Shown piece by piece: positions 17,644 through 27,354 of a stretch of 64,000 bases of DNA. This DNA is from Kribbella sp. VKM Ac-2568 (GTDB taxonomy: Bacteria; Actinomycetota; Actinomycetes; Propionibacteriales; Kribbellaceae). The DNA lies in the NCBI RefSeq assembly GCF_004345365.1, contig NZ_SLVF01000005.1, forward strand, positions 620,001 to 684,000, read 5' to 3'. Within the stretch, counting starts at the first letter, position 1; each line of letters opens with the position of its first letter. Below the pieces are notes generated by a model. The model was not told the origin of the DNA. It made no database searches and saw only the letters and a list, made by a program, of their open reading frames with translations. The position numbers and the translations under genes are program-made.

Positions 17644-19983
17644 TCAGCCGGCCGGACGGAGTACGAAGGTCTGGCCGGGTTTGGTGGTCAGGTGAGCGGT
17701 GCCCGGGGCGAGGTCGACCGGCGCGGACTCGTCGACGGTGAGGGTCGCGGCGTCCCAGGGAATGGCCAGGGTGAGGTCTGAGCCGGCCTCGCTGAGGATG
17801 GTGATCTCCTCCATCAGGCCGTCGCGCAGGGTCGCGCTGACCAGGAAGGCGCCCGCCGCGCGCAAGGTGCTGAACGAGGCGTCGACCTCGTGCGGCCAGT
17901 TGGGGAAGAAGCGCAGTACGCCGTCGTAGCTCTGCAGCAGGCACTCGTTGATGACCCCGGGCAGGGCGAAGTTCTCCACCCAGATGCCGCCGCGGCTCAT
18001 GAAGTCGAAGGAAGTGGTGTCGTCGTAGCGCCCGTGCACCGCGCGGACGCGGTCGGTCGCAGTACCGTTCGGCAGCAGGCAGTAGCGGACGTCACGCTTG
18101 AAGCGTTCCAGGTCGAGGATGCCCAGCCGGGCTGCCTGTAGGGCGGCGAAGACGAGTTCGTTGCCGCCCTCGATCGTCTGGTTGCGCCACGTCCGGCGCA
18201 ACAACTCCAGGTCGGCCGGGTCGCTGCCAAGGCCGACCTGCTCGGCCGGGAAGGCCGGGACGGCGGCCACGGGCACGTTGTAGACGATGGCCGGATCCTC
18301 GCCCGGCGTCGACACCACCACCTGACCGTCGCGGGATTCCGCGAGCGGATAGTCGACCAGGCCAAGCAGGACCTCCTGCACCTGGGACAGCAGTTCCGCT
18401 TCTTCGTGCGAGCGCTCGAGCACCCGGGCCGCTTCGGTGAAGGCGTCGAGGAGGAAGCGGCCCAGTGCCAGATCCACCACACAGTCGGCGTTGTAGCGGA
18501 ACCCGGGCCGCAGTCCGTACAGCTCGGGCGTCACAGTCGGGAAGACGTGGAGCTTCCCGTCGTCGAAGGCCCCGCGATCGGACGAGGAGAGCACGTAGTC
18601 GACGAAGAAGAGCGTTGCCTCCTTCAACGGCCCGAAGGCGCGATCCCGCAGATAGTCGAGGTCCTGGGTGTAGAGGTAGTGCCACCAAAGGCTCTGCACC
18701 GCCCACGGGGCTTCGCAGACTTCCCAGCCCCAGGATGGATCCGGGTACGGGTTTGTTGCCATCGGCACCGGATATGCGGAGTGCGGGAACGCCGCGCCGC
18801 GCAGGCCGTAGTACCGGCCGGCCCAGTCGCGGCTGATCGGCAGCAGGTGGTCGACCATCGACACGTACGGCTCGTGCAGCTCCGGGTGGTTGCTCGAGAA
18901 GACGCCCCAGAACGGCTGCTGCACGTTGTAGTTCAGGTGGTAGTCACCGTGCCAGTCACTTCCGATCCGCCGGAACGACCATGGCCCGAACAGCCCTGGG
19001 CAGGTCTTGCCCGGGGCCGACGCGCAAGCCAGGAAGTAGGAGTTGCGATACCAGAGCTCGGTCAGGAACTCGTCCGCCAGCTCGACCGCCGAAGCCTGCC
19101 AGTACGACGACCAGAACCTGGTGGTGCGCTCGCGATCCACCGAGTAGTCGTCCAGCGCGACCACTCCGCCGACCGCGGCTTCGTACTCAACGCCATGGTT
19201 CAGAGTCACCACGACCCGAAGGTCGGCCGAGTCCGCCAAGGTCCGCTCGAGCGGACCGTCGGGATGGAGCTTGCCGTCCACACCGCGCCGGGATCCCTCC
19301 TGCAGCACGGCGTTGGTCGTTGCTGTGAGCACGAAAGCGTTCGACTCAACCGCCGGGTCGAGTGCCGGCAGCACCTGCCTGAAGGCGAGTCCCCGCGCCG
19401 GCAGCACCTCCGGAGCAGGACCGGTCGCGCCCGTCCGCGGATCCGGGATCAGCCCGACTGGATCGGGAAGCAACTTGATCCGGTCGAACACCGCGGTACC
19501 GGTCTGGCTGATCCACAGGCGATCGTCCTCGCGCGCGACGAACACCTCGACCTCCACCGGCGCACCGTCGGCCAGCATCGAGATCGTGCAGGTCGCGGTC
19601 GCCAGGTCTAGCCGGTGGCCGAGGACCTCGACCCGGCGCGGGTCGAGGCCGAGGATCAGCGAGCCGCACGGGAACGGCCGGGGGAACGGCAGGTCGTAGC
19701 TCGCCCTGACGAGGTCGTTGTACTGCGCGAACCACGGGTCGTCCGTCAGATCGTCGAGCGTCGGGTCGATCGCGGCGACCTTGGCGAACACCTCGGCGAA
19801 AGTGCCGATCCCCGAGGCGTGCCCTTCCTCCACCCGGATGTCCCACACCTCGTTGTGGCCGAAGTGGATCACCATGGCATCGGGCCGGGTACTGACGACG
19901 GCGCCGAGCCCGCCGTTTCCCAGCAGCGCGCCCTCGAAGAAGTCCGGAGCGGCGCCATCGTGAGTTATCGATCCGTGCTTCAT
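17644..19983 (-). CDS. GH95-like glycoside hydrolase
   Basis: 779 residues, no signal peptide. It opens with EGALLGNGGLGAVV, the N-terminal beta-sandwich pattern of GH95/GH65-like enzymes, and the central (alpha/alpha)6 barrel contains DWHGDYHLNYNVQQPFWGVF, the region that supplies catalytic-site Asn residues in GH95 fucosidases. Later landmarks are PSWGWEVCEAPW, FPTVTPELYG and SRGGIWVENFALPGVINECL. The family acts by inversion on alpha-L-fucosides or alpha-L-galactosides. The divergence from textbook members leaves substrate open, so an alpha-fucosidase-like hydrolase is as far as I go. It starts at MKHGSITHDG with a G-rich upstream site. It lies downstream of a NIPSNAP gene on the same strand with 52 bases between them. 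Confidence 0.72.
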   Translation of the reverse strand: MKHGSITHDGAAPDFFEGALLGNGGLGAVVSTRPDAMVIHFGHNEVWDIRVEEGHASGIGTFAEVFAKVAAIDPTLDDLTDDPWFAQYNDLVRASYDLPFPRPFPCGSLILGLDPRRVEVLGHRLDLATATCTISMLADGAPVEVEVFVAREDDRLWISQTGTAVFDRIKLLPDPVGLIPDPRTGATGPAPEVLPARGLAFRQVLPALDPAVESNAFVLTATTNAVLQEGSRRGVDGKLHPDGPLERTLADSADLRVVVTLNHGVEYEAAVGGVVALDDYSVDRERTTRFWSSYWQASAVELADEFLTELWYRNSYFLACASAPGKTCPGLFGPWSFRRIGSDWHGDYHLNYNVQQPFWGVFSSNHPELHEPYVSMVDHLLPISRDWAGRYYGLRGAAFPHSAYPVPMATNPYPDPSWGWEVCEAPWAVQSLWWHYLYTQDLDYLRDRAFGPLKEATLFFVDYVLSSSDRGAFDDGKLHVFPTVTPELYGLRPGFRYNADCVVDLALGRFLLDAFTEAARVLERSHEEAELLSQVQEVLLGLVDYPLAESRDGQVVVSTPGEDPAIVYNVPVAAVPAFPAEQVGLGSDPADLELLRRTWRNQTIEGGNELVFAALQAARLGILDLERFKRDVRYCLLPNGTATDRVRAVHGRYDDTTSFDFMSRGGIWVENFALPGVINECLLQSYDGVLRFFPNWPHEVDASFSTLRAAGAFLVSATLRDGLMEEITILSEAGSDLTLAIPWDAATLTVDESAPVDLAPGTAHLTTKPGQTFVLRPAG

Positions 19984-20035
19984 GAGGAGTCCCCGCAGCA
20001 ACTGTTCGGCCGGATTACTTTCTGCGGGAAAAATA

Positions 20036-20773
20036 CTAGTGGAACTGTGAGCGGGCGGTCGGGCGCAGTCTCAGGTTCTGCGGGGGCGCGACGGAACGAC
20101 AGGTGAGCTCGGGGAGCACCCTGGTCTGCCAAGCCGGGGAGGCGTCGAGCCGGCGGCGATGCTCGGCGTACGCGGCGTCGTTCGGGAAGGTGGCGAACCA
20201 GGAGAGCACGGTCTCATCGCGGAGCGGGAGGGCCGGGAAGTTGTTCTCGGCGGGGAGGGTCTCGAAGACTGCGGCGAGGACGGCACCAGTAGCGGCCAGG
20301 ACGGGCGCGACCTGGTCAGCGAAGTACTCCGGGAATCCGTCGTCGGGCGAGCCTCGGTGATAGACCGCACCCACGACCACGGAGGGCGGGATGTCGCTCG
20401 CGCCGATAGGCGGACGTGGTGCGTCGAAGGCGGGATAGCCGGACCCGAGGTCGATCGGCTGGAGTAGCAGAGCGTTGTCGGAGTCCGCCATGGTGGCGTT
20501 GGCCGCGGCGCTGTGCTCCCGCCAGATCGGGCCGTAGTAGAAGCCGTTCAGGGCGTCCGCACGGGCCGGCAGGTCGGTGAAGCCGCGCAGCCAGACGAAG
20601 CGGTCCGGGTCGTCGAGATCGCGGAACTGGGCGGAGACGTGCATGCCGTACTGCTCCTGCCCTTCGACGAACGACTCGTCGAAGATGTCGATCAGCGCGT
20701 CCCGCTGACCGGGGTGCAGGGTGTACTGCCGCAGATCCACCACCGCACAGCACTTGTGCCGTTCCTCGCCCAT
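20036..20773 (-). CDS. NIPSNAP family protein
   Basis: 245 residues, soluble. The pattern VVDLRQYTLHPGQRDALIDI near the start, QFRDLDDPDRFVWLRGF and a second half-repeat with WFATFPNDAAYAEHRRRL define the ferredoxin-like dimeric alpha/beta barrel of NIPSNAP proteins. Their function is unproven; some act in small-molecule turnover or stress. GAGAGGAG precedes the ATG (MGEERHKCC), which decides against a longer upstream start. It lies directly upstream of the GH95-like gene on the same strand and may be co-transcribed with it. Confidence 0.82.
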   Translation of the reverse strand: MGEERHKCCAVVDLRQYTLHPGQRDALIDIFDESFVEGQEQYGMHVSAQFRDLDDPDRFVWLRGFTDLPARADALNGFYYGPIWREHSAAANATMADSDNALLLQPIDLGSGYPAFDAPRPPIGASDIPPSVVVGAVYHRGSPDDGFPEYFADQVAPVLAATGAVLAAVFETLPAENNFPALPLRDETVLSWFATFPNDAAYAEHRRRLDASPAWQTRVLPELTCRSVAPPQNLRLRPTARSQFH

Positions 20774-20908
20774 CCGGCTGCTCCTCTCGTCGACCACTCT
20801 GAACCGCTGAGCCCAGTCAACCGGTGAAGGCTGACAGCAGACGTCAGTGTTCGGGAGTTCGGCGGTTGGGTACCTGCCTCGGAACACCCTCGTCCCCAGG
20901 AGCCGCTG

Positions 20909-21400
20909 ATGATCGACGAAGGACGACTCGGGCACTACCTCCAGGACCACTACGCGGGCTCGGCCGCGGGAATCGAGCTGTTCCGCCGGGCCGCGGACCA
21001 GCAGACCGACCCGGTCGCCCGGACCACCCTGACCGCGATGATCGCGACGGTGGAGGACGAACGAACCGCCCTCGAGCGGTTCCTGGCGGCGATCGGGGCC
21101 AAGCCGGATCCGGTGAAGAACGCGGGCGCCTGGCTGGCGGAGAAGATCGGCCGGTTCAAATCGAACGGTGAGCTGATCCGGCGGTCGCCACTGAGCGACG
21201 TGGTCGAGCTGGAGACACTACGGCTCGCCGTCGAGGGAAAGGCCGCGGGCTGGCGGGTACTGCGGCAGCTGGCCGAGGACGACGCCAAGTTCGACGCGGC
21301 CGAGCTGGACAAGTTGCTTTCAGCGGCCGCCGACCAGATCGTGCAGCTGGAGAGCCTCCGGATGAGCGCGGCCAATCGCGTCTTCCGCCAGACCCCCTGA
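20909..21400 (+). CDS. Conserved hypothetical helical protein
   Basis: 163 residues, nearly all helical and free of membrane segments: DHYAGSAAGIELFRRAADQQ, then ARTTLTAMIATVEDERTALERF, a linker with SPLSDVVELETL, and AELDKLLSAAADQIVQLESL. The spacing suggests a four-helix bundle. Members of this kind occur in actinobacteria without known function. AGGAG eight bases before the ATG supports the start. The C-terminal codons fall in the first copy of a 16-base direct repeat whose second copy lies after the stop. Confidence 0.75.
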   Translation: MIDEGRLGHYLQDHYAGSAAGIELFRRAADQQTDPVARTTLTAMIATVEDERTALERFLAAIGAKPDPVKNAGAWLAEKIGRFKSNGELIRRSPLSDVVELETLRLAVEGKAAGWRVLRQLAEDDAKFDAAELDKLLSAAADQIVQLESLRMSAANRVFRQTP

Positions 21401-21434
21401 GCGCGGAATCCCTGCGCGCAGACCCCCTGAGCGC
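21389..21434. repeat. 16-base direct repeat spanning a stop codon
   Basis: CAGACCCCCTGAGCGC occurs twice, 30 bases apart. The first copy contains the stop codon of the preceding gene and the second lies in the downstream spacer. Probably a short duplication. Confidence 0.8.
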
Positions 21435-21486
21435 TGGCCGGCTGAGTGACGAGCCGGCACCTGTGGGTCAGCGGCCGGAACCTGGT

Positions 21487-21519
21487 GGACCCCAGCCTCC
21501 GCGCGGGAGGCTGGGGTCC
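21487..21519. terminator. Perfect 14-base hairpin between convergent genes
   Basis: GGACCCCAGCCTCC pairs exactly with GGAGGCTGGGGTCC around a five-base loop. It has no T run, as is common in actinobacteria. It separates the helical-protein gene from the small GPGG gene and can serve both. Confidence 0.8.
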
Positions 21520-21534
21520 TGGGTCAGGTGGGTG

Positions 21535-21678
21535 TTACGTGAAGATGCTGACGCCGCCGGGGCCTACCAGCAGGCCTACGACGATCAGAGCGGCGCCCAT
21601 CAGTAGCTGACCGCGAACGAGTGACACGATTCCCGAGATAACGAGGATCGCCGCGATGATCCAGAGCACTAGGGTCAT
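21535..21678 (-). CDS. GPGG-motif small membrane protein
   Basis: 47 residues. Two hydrophobic helices, MTLVLWIIAAILVISGIVSL and LLMGAALIVVGLLV, are joined by a short RGQ turn and followed by the invariant GPGGVSIF tail. This matches the small actinobacterial membrane proteins named for the GPGG motif, of unknown function. GAAAGGA precedes the ATG at good spacing, so it is very likely translated in spite of its size. Confidence 0.8.
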   Translation of the reverse strand: MTLVLWIIAAILVISGIVSLVRGQLLMGAALIVVGLLVGPGGVSIFT

Positions 21679-21962
21679 GGCCGTTCCTTTCTCGACGGGC
21701 CGGACCTGACACAGCGTCCGGCGGCTGAACTCCCCGTGCGTTCGGACGCCGGGAATCACCCCGGCGTCGTCCTGAGCGGTCGCCCGCCTGGACATCTGGT
21801 GCCCGTCGCGAATCTCGCGCAAACGGGGTCCGGACGGACCAAAAGAGCACGATCGTCCGGGTGGTAGGGCAGCAAGCACGATCGTCCGCTGCGCATGACG
21901 GGCAGTGATAGGGGCACCGGGCCAGGGACCGAACGATGGGACCAGACAGCTCGGGAGACGAC

Positions 21963-22928
21963 GTGAGAATCGGGTATTTCCTGTCCAGCGAGGAGTACAC
22001 GCCGGCGCAGCTGATCGAGCAGGCCCGGCTGGCCGATGAGTCCGGGTTCGACGGATTGTGGATCTCCGACCACTTCCACCCCTGGAACGACGAGCAGGGC
22101 CAGAGCGCCTTCGTCTGGGGTGCGATCGGCGCGATCTCCCAGGTCTGCGAGCTGCCGGTGACGACGGCTGTGACGTGCCCGACGGTGCGGACCCACCCGG
22201 CCGTGATCGCGCAGGCCGCGGCCACCAGCGCCGTGCTGCTGAACGGACGGTTCACCCTCGGCGTCGGTACCGGTGAAGCCCTCAACGAGCACATCGTCGG
22301 AGGTCCCTGGCCGACCGTCGATGTCCGGCTGGAGATGCTCGAGGAGGCCGTCGAGATCATGCGGCGGTTGTGGACCGAGGACGGATTCGTCACCCACCAC
22401 GGCAAGCACTACACGGTGGACACGGCGCGGATCTACACCCGGCCGGACACCCCGCTGCCGATCTACATGTCGGGCTTCGGACCCGAGGCCACGGACGTCG
22501 CCGCGCGGATCGCGGACGGCTTCATCACCACCTCACCCGACAAGGACCTGCTGAAGCGCTTCCGGGACAACGGCGGCGGCACGAAGCCGACGCAGGTCGG
22601 GTTCAAGGTCAGCTACGCGCCGACCGAGGAGGAAGGCATCGAGCAGGCCCACCGGATCTGGGCGAACTCCGGCCTGCCCGGCGAGCTCGCCCAGGTGCTC
22701 CCGTCGCCGCGTCACTTCGAGCAGGCCAGCGAACTGGTGACGAAGGAGCAGACCGCGAAGTCCGTCACCTGCGGCTCGAAGGCGGACGCCCACGTCGAGG
22801 CCTTCAAGCCGTACGTCGAGGCCGGGTTCGACGAGATCTACGTGGCGAACATGGGACCGCACTCGGTCGACATGATGAAGCTGTACCGCGACGAGGTGCT
22901 CCCCGAGCTCCATCGGTCCGGCCGGTAG
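21963..22928 (+). CDS. F420-dependent LLM-class oxidoreductase (TIGR03557-like)
   Basis: 321 residues of the luciferase-like TIM barrel. It opens RIGYFLSSEEYTPAQLIEQA and contains GLWISDHFHPWNDEQGQSAF, CPTVRTHPAVIAQAAAT and LGVGTGEALNEHIVGG, close to the F420-dependent glucose-6-phosphate dehydrogenase group. It should transfer hydride between coenzyme F420 and an unknown substrate; whether that is glucose-6-phosphate cannot be decided. The GTG start gives the family's usual N-terminus and has GGGAG at good spacing; an ATG nine codons upstream is the alternative. It ends 33 bases before the convergent UdgX gene. Confidence 0.85.
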   Translation: MRIGYFLSSEEYTPAQLIEQARLADESGFDGLWISDHFHPWNDEQGQSAFVWGAIGAISQVCELPVTTAVTCPTVRTHPAVIAQAAATSAVLLNGRFTLGVGTGEALNEHIVGGPWPTVDVRLEMLEEAVEIMRRLWTEDGFVTHHGKHYTVDTARIYTRPDTPLPIYMSGFGPEATDVAARIADGFITTSPDKDLLKRFRDNGGGTKPTQVGFKVSYAPTEEEGIEQAHRIWANSGLPGELAQVLPSPRHFEQASELVTKEQTAKSVTCGSKADAHVEAFKPYVEAGFDEIYVANMGPHSVDMMKLYRDEVLPELHRSGR

Positions 22929-22961
22929 AAGCCGCGGCAAAGGCCTCAGCTCAAAGGGGAA

Positions 22962-23597
22962 TCAGGGCAGCAGCGAGACCGCGGTGCGCAGATCGCGCAC
23001 GAACAGCTCGAAGTCCCGCCGGTACTCGCGCGACCGCACCACCGAGGACGGGTGCACCGTGGCCATCGCCGCGGTGCCGTCCGGCAGCTCGACCGCTTCG
23101 CCTCGGCGCTCGGTCACCTTGAAGCCGGTACCGAGCAGCGCGCGGGCCGCGACCGCGCCGAGAATCACCACCAGCGAAGGCTTCACGATCTCCAGCTCCC
23201 TGACCAACCAGGGGTTGCAGGCGACGATGTGGCCGACCGCCGGCGTCTTGTGGATGCGGCGCTTGCCCTGGCGCTCGAACCGGAAGTGCTTGACCGCGTT
23301 GGTCAGATAGACCTCGGACCGCTCGATCCCGGCCTCGGCCAGGGCCTTGTCCAGCAGGCGACCCGCGGGGCCGACGAACGCCTTGCCCTCGTGGTCCTCG
23401 ACATCACCCGGCTGCTCGCCGACGAGCACCATCCGCGCCGACGCGGGACCTTCGCCCGGTACGGCCTGGTCGGCGTACTGGTAGAGGTCGCAGCCTTGGC
23501 AGGACGACAGGGCGGCCGTGAGTTTCTTCACTCCGCCGGTGGCCGGGACCCACTCTGAGGCGCCTGGGAACTTCTGCACGCTGGCCAGGTGCCCCAT
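22962..23597 (-). CDS. udgX: UdgX family uracil-DNA binding protein
   Basis: 211 residues. Uracil-DNA glycosylase fold with motif A as GEQPGD (60-65), KAFVGPAGRLLDKAL, YLTNAVKHF and the C-terminal VHPSSVVRS. The insertion GKRRIHKTP is the UdgX signature: His116 should attack the deoxyribose and leave the protein covalently bound to the abasic site after uracil removal. Cys33 and Cys36 (SCQGC) and Cys127 (VACNPW) are candidate iron-sulfur ligands. The ATG giving MGHLASVQKFPG fits the family's N-terminus; an upstream ATG at 23687 would add CYRC and is less likely. It is divergent from a stress-type sigma factor gene, which hints at stress-linked expression (inference). Confidence 0.92.
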   Translation of the reverse strand: MGHLASVQKFPGASEWVPATGGVKKLTAALSSCQGCDLYQYADQAVPGEGPASARMVLVGEQPGDVEDHEGKAFVGPAGRLLDKALAEAGIERSEVYLTNAVKHFRFERQGKRRIHKTPAVGHIVACNPWLVRELEIVKPSLVVILGAVAARALLGTGFKVTERRGEAVELPDGTAAMATVHPSSVVRSREYRRDFELFVRDLRTAVSLLP

Positions 23598-23716
23598 TTT
23601 CAAACACCTGTAACAGTTCGGGGGTTGCAACGCGCGCTCGAGTTTGGTCTGGTGGAACGCAAGTGGTTCAGCAATGACGCCACCCACCGCAGGACGACAC
23701 GACGAGGTCTCTCACC

Positions 23717-24532
23717 GTGACGATCGCACCTGTCAGCGCCCCCGACTCGAAGCAGCGCATCGCCGATACCACCCAGGAACTACTGCTCGAAGCCCACAGA
23801 GTCCCCGACCCGCGGCACCAGCAACTGCTCGACGAAGTGGTGATCCTGAACGCGCCGGTCGCGCGTTCGATCGCCTCCCGCTACCGCCGCAAGGGGGTGG
23901 ACGAGGACGACCTGGAGCAGGTCGCCTACCTCGGCCTGGTGAAGGCCGCCAACGGCTACAAGCTGGATGCCGACACCGCCTTCCTCGCGTACGCCGTACC
24001 GACCATCCGCGGCGAGCTGAAGCGGTACTTCCGTGACTGTGCGTGGACCGTCCGGCCGCCGCGCCGAGTGCAGGAGATGCAGGGCAGCATCGCCGCGGCC
24101 GAGCCCGAGCTGACCCAGAAGCTGGGTCATCTGCCGTCGGACGCGGAGACCGCCGCGGCGCTCGGCACCGAGACCGGCGAGATCACCGAGGCGTCTGCTG
24201 TGCGCGGGTGTTTCAGCACCCTCTCACTGGATGCACCCGGGCCGGCCGAGGGCGGCGCAAGCCTGATGGACACGGTCGCCGATGCAGAGGACGGCTACGA
24301 ACTGGTCGAGAACGTGCACACACTGACTCCTGTCGTCGCGGAACTCGGCGATCGCGACCGCCGGATCCTGGAACTGCGGTTCTGCGCCGGCTTCACCCAG
24401 GAAGAGATCGGCAACGAGCTCGGCGTCAGCCAGATGCAGGTGTCCCGCCTGCTGCGCGGCATCCTCGACCGTCTCCGCACCGAACTCAGCCACCAGCCGG
24501 GCATCACCCGAGGACGGCGCGGGCCGGCCTAG
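23717..24532 (+). CDS. RNA polymerase sigma factor, SigB/SigF/SigG subfamily
   Basis: 271 residues, a group 3 sigma factor. Region 2 contains [20 protein letters not shown], then [17 protein letters not shown] and the -10-recognition part [19 protein letters not shown]. Region 3 follows [10 protein letters not shown], and region 4 ends with [20 protein letters not shown]. Such factors direct general-stress, osmotic or differentiation regulons and are usually held by an anti-sigma factor, which is not adjacent here. GTG start. The stop overlaps the convergent phosphoketolase stop in one CTAG. The surrounding genes (UdgX, CsbD, Ku, a Rho-N-like protein) are plausible regulon members. Confidence 0.93.
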   Translation: MTIAPVSAPDSKQRIADTTQELLLEAHRVPDPRHQQLLDEVVILNAPVARSIASRYRRKGVDEDDLEQVAYLGLVKAANGYKLDADTAFLAYAVPTIRGELKRYFRDCAWTVRPPRRVQEMQGSIAAAEPELTQKLGHLPSDAETAAALGTETGEITEASAVRGCFSTLSLDAPGPAEGGASLMDTVADAEDGYELVENVHTLTPVVAELGDRDRRILELRFCAGFTQEEIGNELGVSQMQVSRLLRGILDRLRTELSHQPGITRGRRGPA

Positions 24533-26907
24533 CCGTGCTGACCCCAGCGCCAGTCGCGCACCTCCGGTAGGTCCTCGCCGTGGGTGGTGACGTAGGTGTG
24601 GTGGCGGGTGCGCTGGTCCACGAAGTACTGGCGGGCCGAGATCGCGCGGCTGCGCAGGGACGGCACGCGGTCGATCACGTCCATCGCCAGGTGGTAGCGA
24701 TCCAGGTTGTTCCGCACGACCATGTCGAACGGGGTGGTCGTGGTGCCTTCTTCGATGTACCCGCGGACGTGCAGGTCGTCATGGTTGTTCCGCCGGTAGG
24801 TCAGCCGGTGGATCAGCCACGGGTAGCCGTGGTACGCGAAAATCGTCGGGACGCCCGGTGGGAAGATCGCGTCGTAGTCCGGATCGTTCAGACCGTGCGG
24901 GTGTTCGGTGGCGCCCTGCAACCGCATCAGGTCGACCACGTTGACGACGCGGATCTTCAACTGGGGAAGGTGTTCCCGCAACAGGTCGACGGCCGCCATG
25001 GTCTCCAGCGTCGGCACGTCACCGGCGCAGGCAAGCACCACATCCGGATCGCCGTCGTCGTTGCTGGCGAAGTCCCAGACTCCGATCCCGCGGGCACAGT
25101 GCAGCGCGGCGGCATCCCAGTCGAGCCAGTTGGGCTGCGGTTGCTTGCCTGCGACAACCACGTTGATGTAGTTCCGGGTCCGCAGGCAGTGGTCCATCGT
25201 GGACAGCAGCGTGTTGGTGTCCGGCGGCAGGTAGACCCGGACCACCTCGGCCTTCTTGTTCACCACGTGATCGATGAAGCCGGGATCCTGGTGTGAGAAG
25301 CCGTTGTGGTCCTGGCGCCAGACGTGCGAGGTGAGCAGGTAGTTCAGCGACGGGACGGGCGGGCGCCACTCCAGCCGGTTCACCGTCTTCAGCCACTTGG
25401 CGTGCTGGTTCACCATCGAGTCGACGATGTGCACGAACGCCTCGTACGACGAGAACAACCCGTGCCGCCCGGTCAGCAGGTACCCCTCGAGCCAGCCCTG
25501 GCAGGTGTGCTCGCTGAGGATCTCCATCACCCGGCCGTCGGCCGCGAGATGCTCGTCGGTGTCCAGCACCGCGCCGTTCCAGGCCTTGGCGGTGGTCTCG
25601 TAGACCGCGGACAAGCGGTTCGACTCGGTCTCGTCCGGGCCGACCAGGCGGAAGTTCCGGTGCTGCTCGTTCGCCCGGAACACGTCGCGCAGGAACGTGC
25701 CGAACACCTTGGTCGGCTCCCCGTCCTCGGCCCCGGGCACCTTCACCGGTACTGCGTAGCCGGCGACGGGTGGCAGCTCCAGATCCCGGGTGAGCACGCC
25801 GCCGTTCGCGTGCGGGCTCGTCCCCATCCGCAGCGACGGGCTCGGTGCGAGGTCGAGTACTTCCGCGACAGGGCGGCCGGTCTCGTCGAAGAGCTCCTCC
25901 GGCCGGTAGCTCTTCAGCCAGTCCTCCAACTGGTGGAGATGCTGGTCGTTCGTGCGGACGCCGGACAACGGCACCTGGTGGGACCGCCAAGTGTCCTCCA
26001 CCGGCAGGTCGTCGACGGTGCGCGGACCGGTCCACCCCTTCGGCGTCCGCAGTACGAGCATCGGCCAGGCTTGGCGCGGTACGGCGGTCGTGGCGGTGCG
26101 GGCCTCGAGCTGGATCTCGTCGATCCGCTGGAAGCACTTGTCCAACGCGGCCGCCATCGACTGGTGCACCGCGGCCGGGTCCGAGCCCTGGACCAGGAAG
26201 GGCTCGTGACCGTAGCCGCGGAGCAGCGCGGCCAGCTCCTCGTCGCCGATCCGGGCGAGCACCGTGGGATTGGCGATCTTGTAGCCGTTCAGGTGCAGGA
26301 TCGGCAGCACCGCGCCGTCGCGGCGCGGGTCGAGGAACTTGTTCGAGTGCCAGGAAGTTGCCAACGGCCCGGTTTCGGCCTCGCCGTCGCCGACCACGCA
26401 GGCGACCACCAGGTCCGGGTTGTCGAACGCGGCGCCGTACGCGTGGCTGAGCGAGTAGCCCAGTTCGCCGCCCTCGTTGATCGAGCCGGGCACCTCGGGC
26501 GCGACGTGGCTGGGGATCCCGCCGGGGAAGGAGAACTGCTTGAACAGCCTGGCCATCCCGGGCTCGTCCAGCGTGGTGTTCGGGTAGGTCGCGGTCCAGC
26601 TGCCCTCGAGCCAGCTGTTCGCGACGATCGCGGGACCGCCGTGACCTGGCCCGATCACGTACATCAGCTCACGTTCGCCGTGCCGGATCACCCGGTTCAG
26701 GTGGGTGTAGATCAGGTTCAGCCCGGGCGTCGTACCCCAGTGGCCGAGCAGCCGGGGTTTGATGTGCTCGGGCCGCAACGGCTCCTTCAGCAACGGGTTC
26801 GCGAGCAGGTAGATCTGCCCGACCGACAGGTAGTTGGCGGCTCGCCAGTACGCGTCGAGGCCCTGCAGCTCCTCGTCGCTCAGTGGGGTGGCGTCGACTT
26901 GCTGCAC
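24529..26907 (-). CDS. xfp: Xylulose-5-phosphate/fructose-6-phosphate phosphoketolase
   Basis: 792 residues, full family length. This ThDP enzyme splits xylulose-5-P or fructose-6-P with phosphate to acetyl-P plus an aldose phosphate. Landmarks are [51 protein letters not shown], the ThDP/Mg site [20 protein letters not shown] with [11 protein letters not shown], and [25 protein letters not shown] precedes the GTG start. No acetate kinase gene follows, so acetyl-P is handled by enzymes encoded elsewhere. The stop overlaps the sigma factor stop. Cytoplasmic; function confident. Confidence 0.96.
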   Translation of the reverse strand: MQQVDATPLSDEELQGLDAYWRAANYLSVGQIYLLANPLLKEPLRPEHIKPRLLGHWGTTPGLNLIYTHLNRVIRHGERELMYVIGPGHGGPAIVANSWLEGSWTATYPNTTLDEPGMARLFKQFSFPGGIPSHVAPEVPGSINEGGELGYSLSHAYGAAFDNPDLVVACVVGDGEAETGPLATSWHSNKFLDPRRDGAVLPILHLNGYKIANPTVLARIGDEELAALLRGYGHEPFLVQGSDPAAVHQSMAAALDKCFQRIDEIQLEARTATTAVPRQAWPMLVLRTPKGWTGPRTVDDLPVEDTWRSHQVPLSGVRTNDQHLHQLEDWLKSYRPEELFDETGRPVAEVLDLAPSPSLRMGTSPHANGGVLTRDLELPPVAGYAVPVKVPGAEDGEPTKVFGTFLRDVFRANEQHRNFRLVGPDETESNRLSAVYETTAKAWNGAVLDTDEHLAADGRVMEILSEHTCQGWLEGYLLTGRHGLFSSYEAFVHIVDSMVNQHAKWLKTVNRLEWRPPVPSLNYLLTSHVWRQDHNGFSHQDPGFIDHVVNKKAEVVRVYLPPDTNTLLSTMDHCLRTRNYINVVVAGKQPQPNWLDWDAAALHCARGIGVWDFASNDDGDPDVVLACAGDVPTLETMAAVDLLREHLPQLKIRVVNVVDLMRLQGATEHPHGLNDPDYDAIFPPGVPTIFAYHGYPWLIHRLTYRRNNHDDLHVRGYIEEGTTTTPFDMVVRNNLDRYHLAMDVIDRVPSLRSRAISARQYFVDQRTRHHTYVTTHGEDLPEVRDWRWGQHG

Positions 26908-26959
26908 GGTGGCGCTCCTCGTCAGGGGGTGAGCAGTACCTTCACGACACGGTACTGCG

Positions 26960-27283
26960 TCAGCGGCCGACGGCCTTCTCCAGTTCGGCCTTGGTCATCT
27001 TGGAGCGGCCCTTGATGTTCTTCTGCTTGGCCTCGTTGTAGAGCTGGTCCTTGGTCCGGCCCTGCGGGCCGCTGTGCGAGCGGAGCCCGCCGCGACGGCT
27101 GGAGGAGATGTCGTGGGTGGAGCTGCGGCTCTTCTGCTTCGCCTCACCTGAGCGGGCGCGCTCCTTGTTCACGGTGCGGGCCGCGATCTCCTCCGCGGTG
27201 TCCTCGCTGCGGCCGCTCTTCTTCAGGCCGGCCTTGATGTGCTCGTACTGCCGCTCACGCTTCTTGCTCGATCCTGCGGGCAT
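26960..27283 (-). CDS. Small basic protein with Rho-N-like C-terminus
   Basis: 107 residues, strongly basic, often annotated in actinobacteria as a plasmid stabilisation protein. The N-terminal half is [20 protein letters not shown], then [20 protein letters not shown]. The C-terminal half, [20 protein letters not shown] then [11 protein letters not shown], is a small helical domain like the Rho-termination-factor N-terminal fold that binds nucleic acid. A DNA- or RNA-binding role is likely; a true plasmid function is not implied. GGAAGGAG precedes the ATG, and a SigB/F-type promoter can be read 32 bases upstream. Confidence 0.8.
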   Translation of the reverse strand: MPAGSSKKRERQYEHIKAGLKKSGRSEDTAEEIAARTVNKERARSGEAKQKSRSSTHDISSSRRGGLRSHSGPQGRTKDQLYNEAKQKNIKGRSKMTKAELEKAVGR

Positions 27284-27314
27284 CCTCGGACTCCTTCCCT
27301 GCGTGCGCGACCTG

Positions 27315-27340
27315 TACCCCGTGTCGGCGGCGGGCAATCA
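27315..27340 (-). promoter_or_regulatory. Possible SigB/SigF-type promoter
   Basis: Read on the minus strand: GATT, 16 bases, then GGGTAC. This fits the actinobacterial general-stress pattern GNNT with 14-16 bases and GGGTA. The -10 lies 31 bases before the Rho-N-like gene start. The -35 match is minimal, so this is tentative. Confidence 0.4.
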
Positions 27341-27354
27341 ACTCGGCGACTCGG

